Positions 62,786 to 64,000 of a stretch of 64,000 bases of DNA are shown here, in pieces (position 1 is the stretch's first letter; every line of letters starts with the position of its first letter). The stretch spans positions 3,585,688-3,649,687 of the forward strand of contig NC_072470.1 of the NCBI RefSeq assembly GCF_027596085.1. The letters run 5' to 3'. The position numbers and the translations under genes are program-made. The notes beneath the pieces are model-generated. The model searched no databases, had not been told where the DNA came from, and saw only the letters and a program-made list of their open reading frames with translations. Source of the stretch: Anoplopoma fimbria (taxonomy: Eukaryota > Chordata > Actinopteri > Perciformes > Anoplopomatidae).

Positions 62786-63495
62786 TATTTTTTTTTGGTG
62801 TGTAAGAGGCTTTTTAAAAAATGTTTCAAATGCCGGATTTAGTAGGTAAGCACAATCTGTCGTGTTCACCTACGTGATATCATCCAACAAGGACACGGTG
62901 ACACTCAAACAGCAGAGGAGATCCAGTGTTTGTGTGCAGGAAATGTCATAACGAATCAGGAGGTGCACCTCTTTCTTAAGGTTTTATGGGAGAAAAGGTC
63001 AAGAAAACGTTTATGATAATGCTCTAGCATCTGGAAATTATGAAACCAACCTAAATAATCCAAGGTATTTGGACATTTTTATTGATTATTTTTCCACGTC
63101 AAATGCGTGTATTAATTCATCCAGTGGATGTTTACTGAGCATACATGCTGTTTTTTTTCTGCTTCACATTAAAATTCCAGATTTTACACCTGATTTTTAT
63201 CATTATTTTACTTATTCTACTGACAAAGATCATTTTTATATATTTCTTTAGGCTGTTTATGTTTTATTTCAGGGCCAAATAATATTTATAATAATGTTTT
63301 CATTATCAATTAGTTCCTTACTTGTTATTTTCCAGAAAAATTGGTTATAACCAGTGAATGTTTGCAATTTTTACACGATAAAAGATGATTATTCAAGTGG
63401 ACATTATCATTGATAAATGAATGACATTTACAGCACTGGTATTTCCTTGTTTTTGAGACGTGTTTTCCACCTTACAGTCAAAATGATGAGATTTC
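62786..63495. other. AT-rich unique sequence, no recognised gene
   Basis: A T-run near 62785-62798 and strongly AT-rich sequence at 63060-63420. No gene. Confidence 0.5.
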
Positions 63496-63499
63496 AAAC

Positions 63500-63830
63500 C
63501 ATCCCTCCCTTTCAGTCCAAAGCGTAGACTCTCCACAGCACAGAAGCGTAGTAATAAACCGTCAAATCGACAGGAGCCTCTCTCTTTTTATAATTTTTGA
63601 TGGGGCGTACCGCCTAAGGCCAGGTTCCTAATACTGATTCCAGGCCTTTGATTCACGGCGCTGTCCGGTTTTAATAATGCAGGCGTGTTTGCGGGTGGTT
63701 TGCCCCCTCCCGCCTCGGGGTCCGTCTCCCTCGCCCCTCCTCCCTGAAGAAGGCCGCTTCCTCACGGCGATGTCGAAAAAACAAAAAACGACCGGACAGG
63801 AAACGCTCACCGTGAGAGAGAGTCGGGATG
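63500..63830. promoter_or_regulatory. Candidate conserved non-coding element
   Basis: A complex block with GGCCTTTGATTCACGG near 63643-63658 (TCF/LEF-like CTTTGATT), CGGTTTTAATAATGCAGGCG near 63667-63686 and several CpG. Opposing frames of 82 and 94 codons cross its right part. One contains a start at 63770 and a GTGAGA donor-like word at 63812, but no family is recognised. Confidence 0.33.
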
Positions 63831-64000
63831 GGAGGACTGGGAGCAGTGGGGGGGGTGAGAAAGAGGAAATGAAAGGGAGGAAAAGTTTCTTCTTTTCACG
63901 CTGGGAGCACAAAAGAGCATATTAAACAGCAAAGTTGATCAGTCCAAATTAAGTCTTGAATTCACAGCTTCTTTAATCTTTACGCATCTGAAACCATTTC
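63831..64000. other. Purine-rich then AT-rich end of window
   Basis: Purine-rich to about 63890, then ordinary unique sequence. Nothing is recognised. Confidence 0.5.

Noticed and set aside
63770..63811. Possible first coding exon MSKKQKTTGQETLT ending at GTGAGA
   Set aside because: Only 14 codons, opposing frames are also open, and there is no family or transcript evidence.

Overview
The window looks like nuclear DNA of a ray-finned (teleost) fish. It has AT-rich unique sequence, 17 long AC/TG microsatellites of 60-116 bp (about 1.5 kb by hand count), AG/CT, TA and GGA tracts, a decayed non-LTR retrotransposon end of a type common in fish, and a probable decayed fish interspersed repeat. 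There are no operons, ribosome-binding sites, closely packed reading frames, CRISPR arrays or phage-like modules. The species cannot be named from the sequence alone.

I find no protein-coding gene that I can support with confidence. Most longer reading frames are microsatellites read as Cys-Val or Thr-His repeats, or AT-rich chance frames. Four short intervals have a splice acceptor, an open frame and a donor (30761-30885, 34721-34791, 44091-44364, 54316-54373). They are listed as unproven candidates. I found no tRNA or rRNA gene, and none of the well-known microRNA seeds I checked.

The window alternates between two textures. The first is low-complexity or AT-rich DNA: microsatellite clusters at 1.5-1.8, 7.8-9.2, 13.7-16.9, 22.3-24.3, 28.0, 44.4, 48.8-49.0, 56.2 and 58.9 kb, and AT-rich stretches near 15.4, 23.2, 53 and 63.2 kb. 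The second is compact blocks of 150-400 bp with mixed composition, dense in homeodomain (TAATTA), PBX-HOX, PBX-MEIS, TCF/LEF, SOX, E-box, octamer or MEF2-like words. These blocks are scattered along most of the window. They resemble the conserved non-coding elements of vertebrate gene deserts and of large introns near developmental regulators. That reading is an inference, because no alignment was possible.

The most unusual structures are: an interleaved pair of perfect inverted repeats (40-bp and 16-bp arms, pseudoknot order) at 42896-43017; a roughly 310-bp sequence present twice about 1 kb apart (9922-10230 and 10976-11305); a 28-bp perfect palindrome at 49356-49383; a 15-bp-stem hairpin between two CA arrays at 24396-24431; and a TG array interrupted by a repeated ATGCATCATGCAT block at 48748-48978. 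If the regulatory-block reading is right, the window has no genes working together. It would be a set of distal elements acting on a gene outside it, or on one whose exons lie beyond it.
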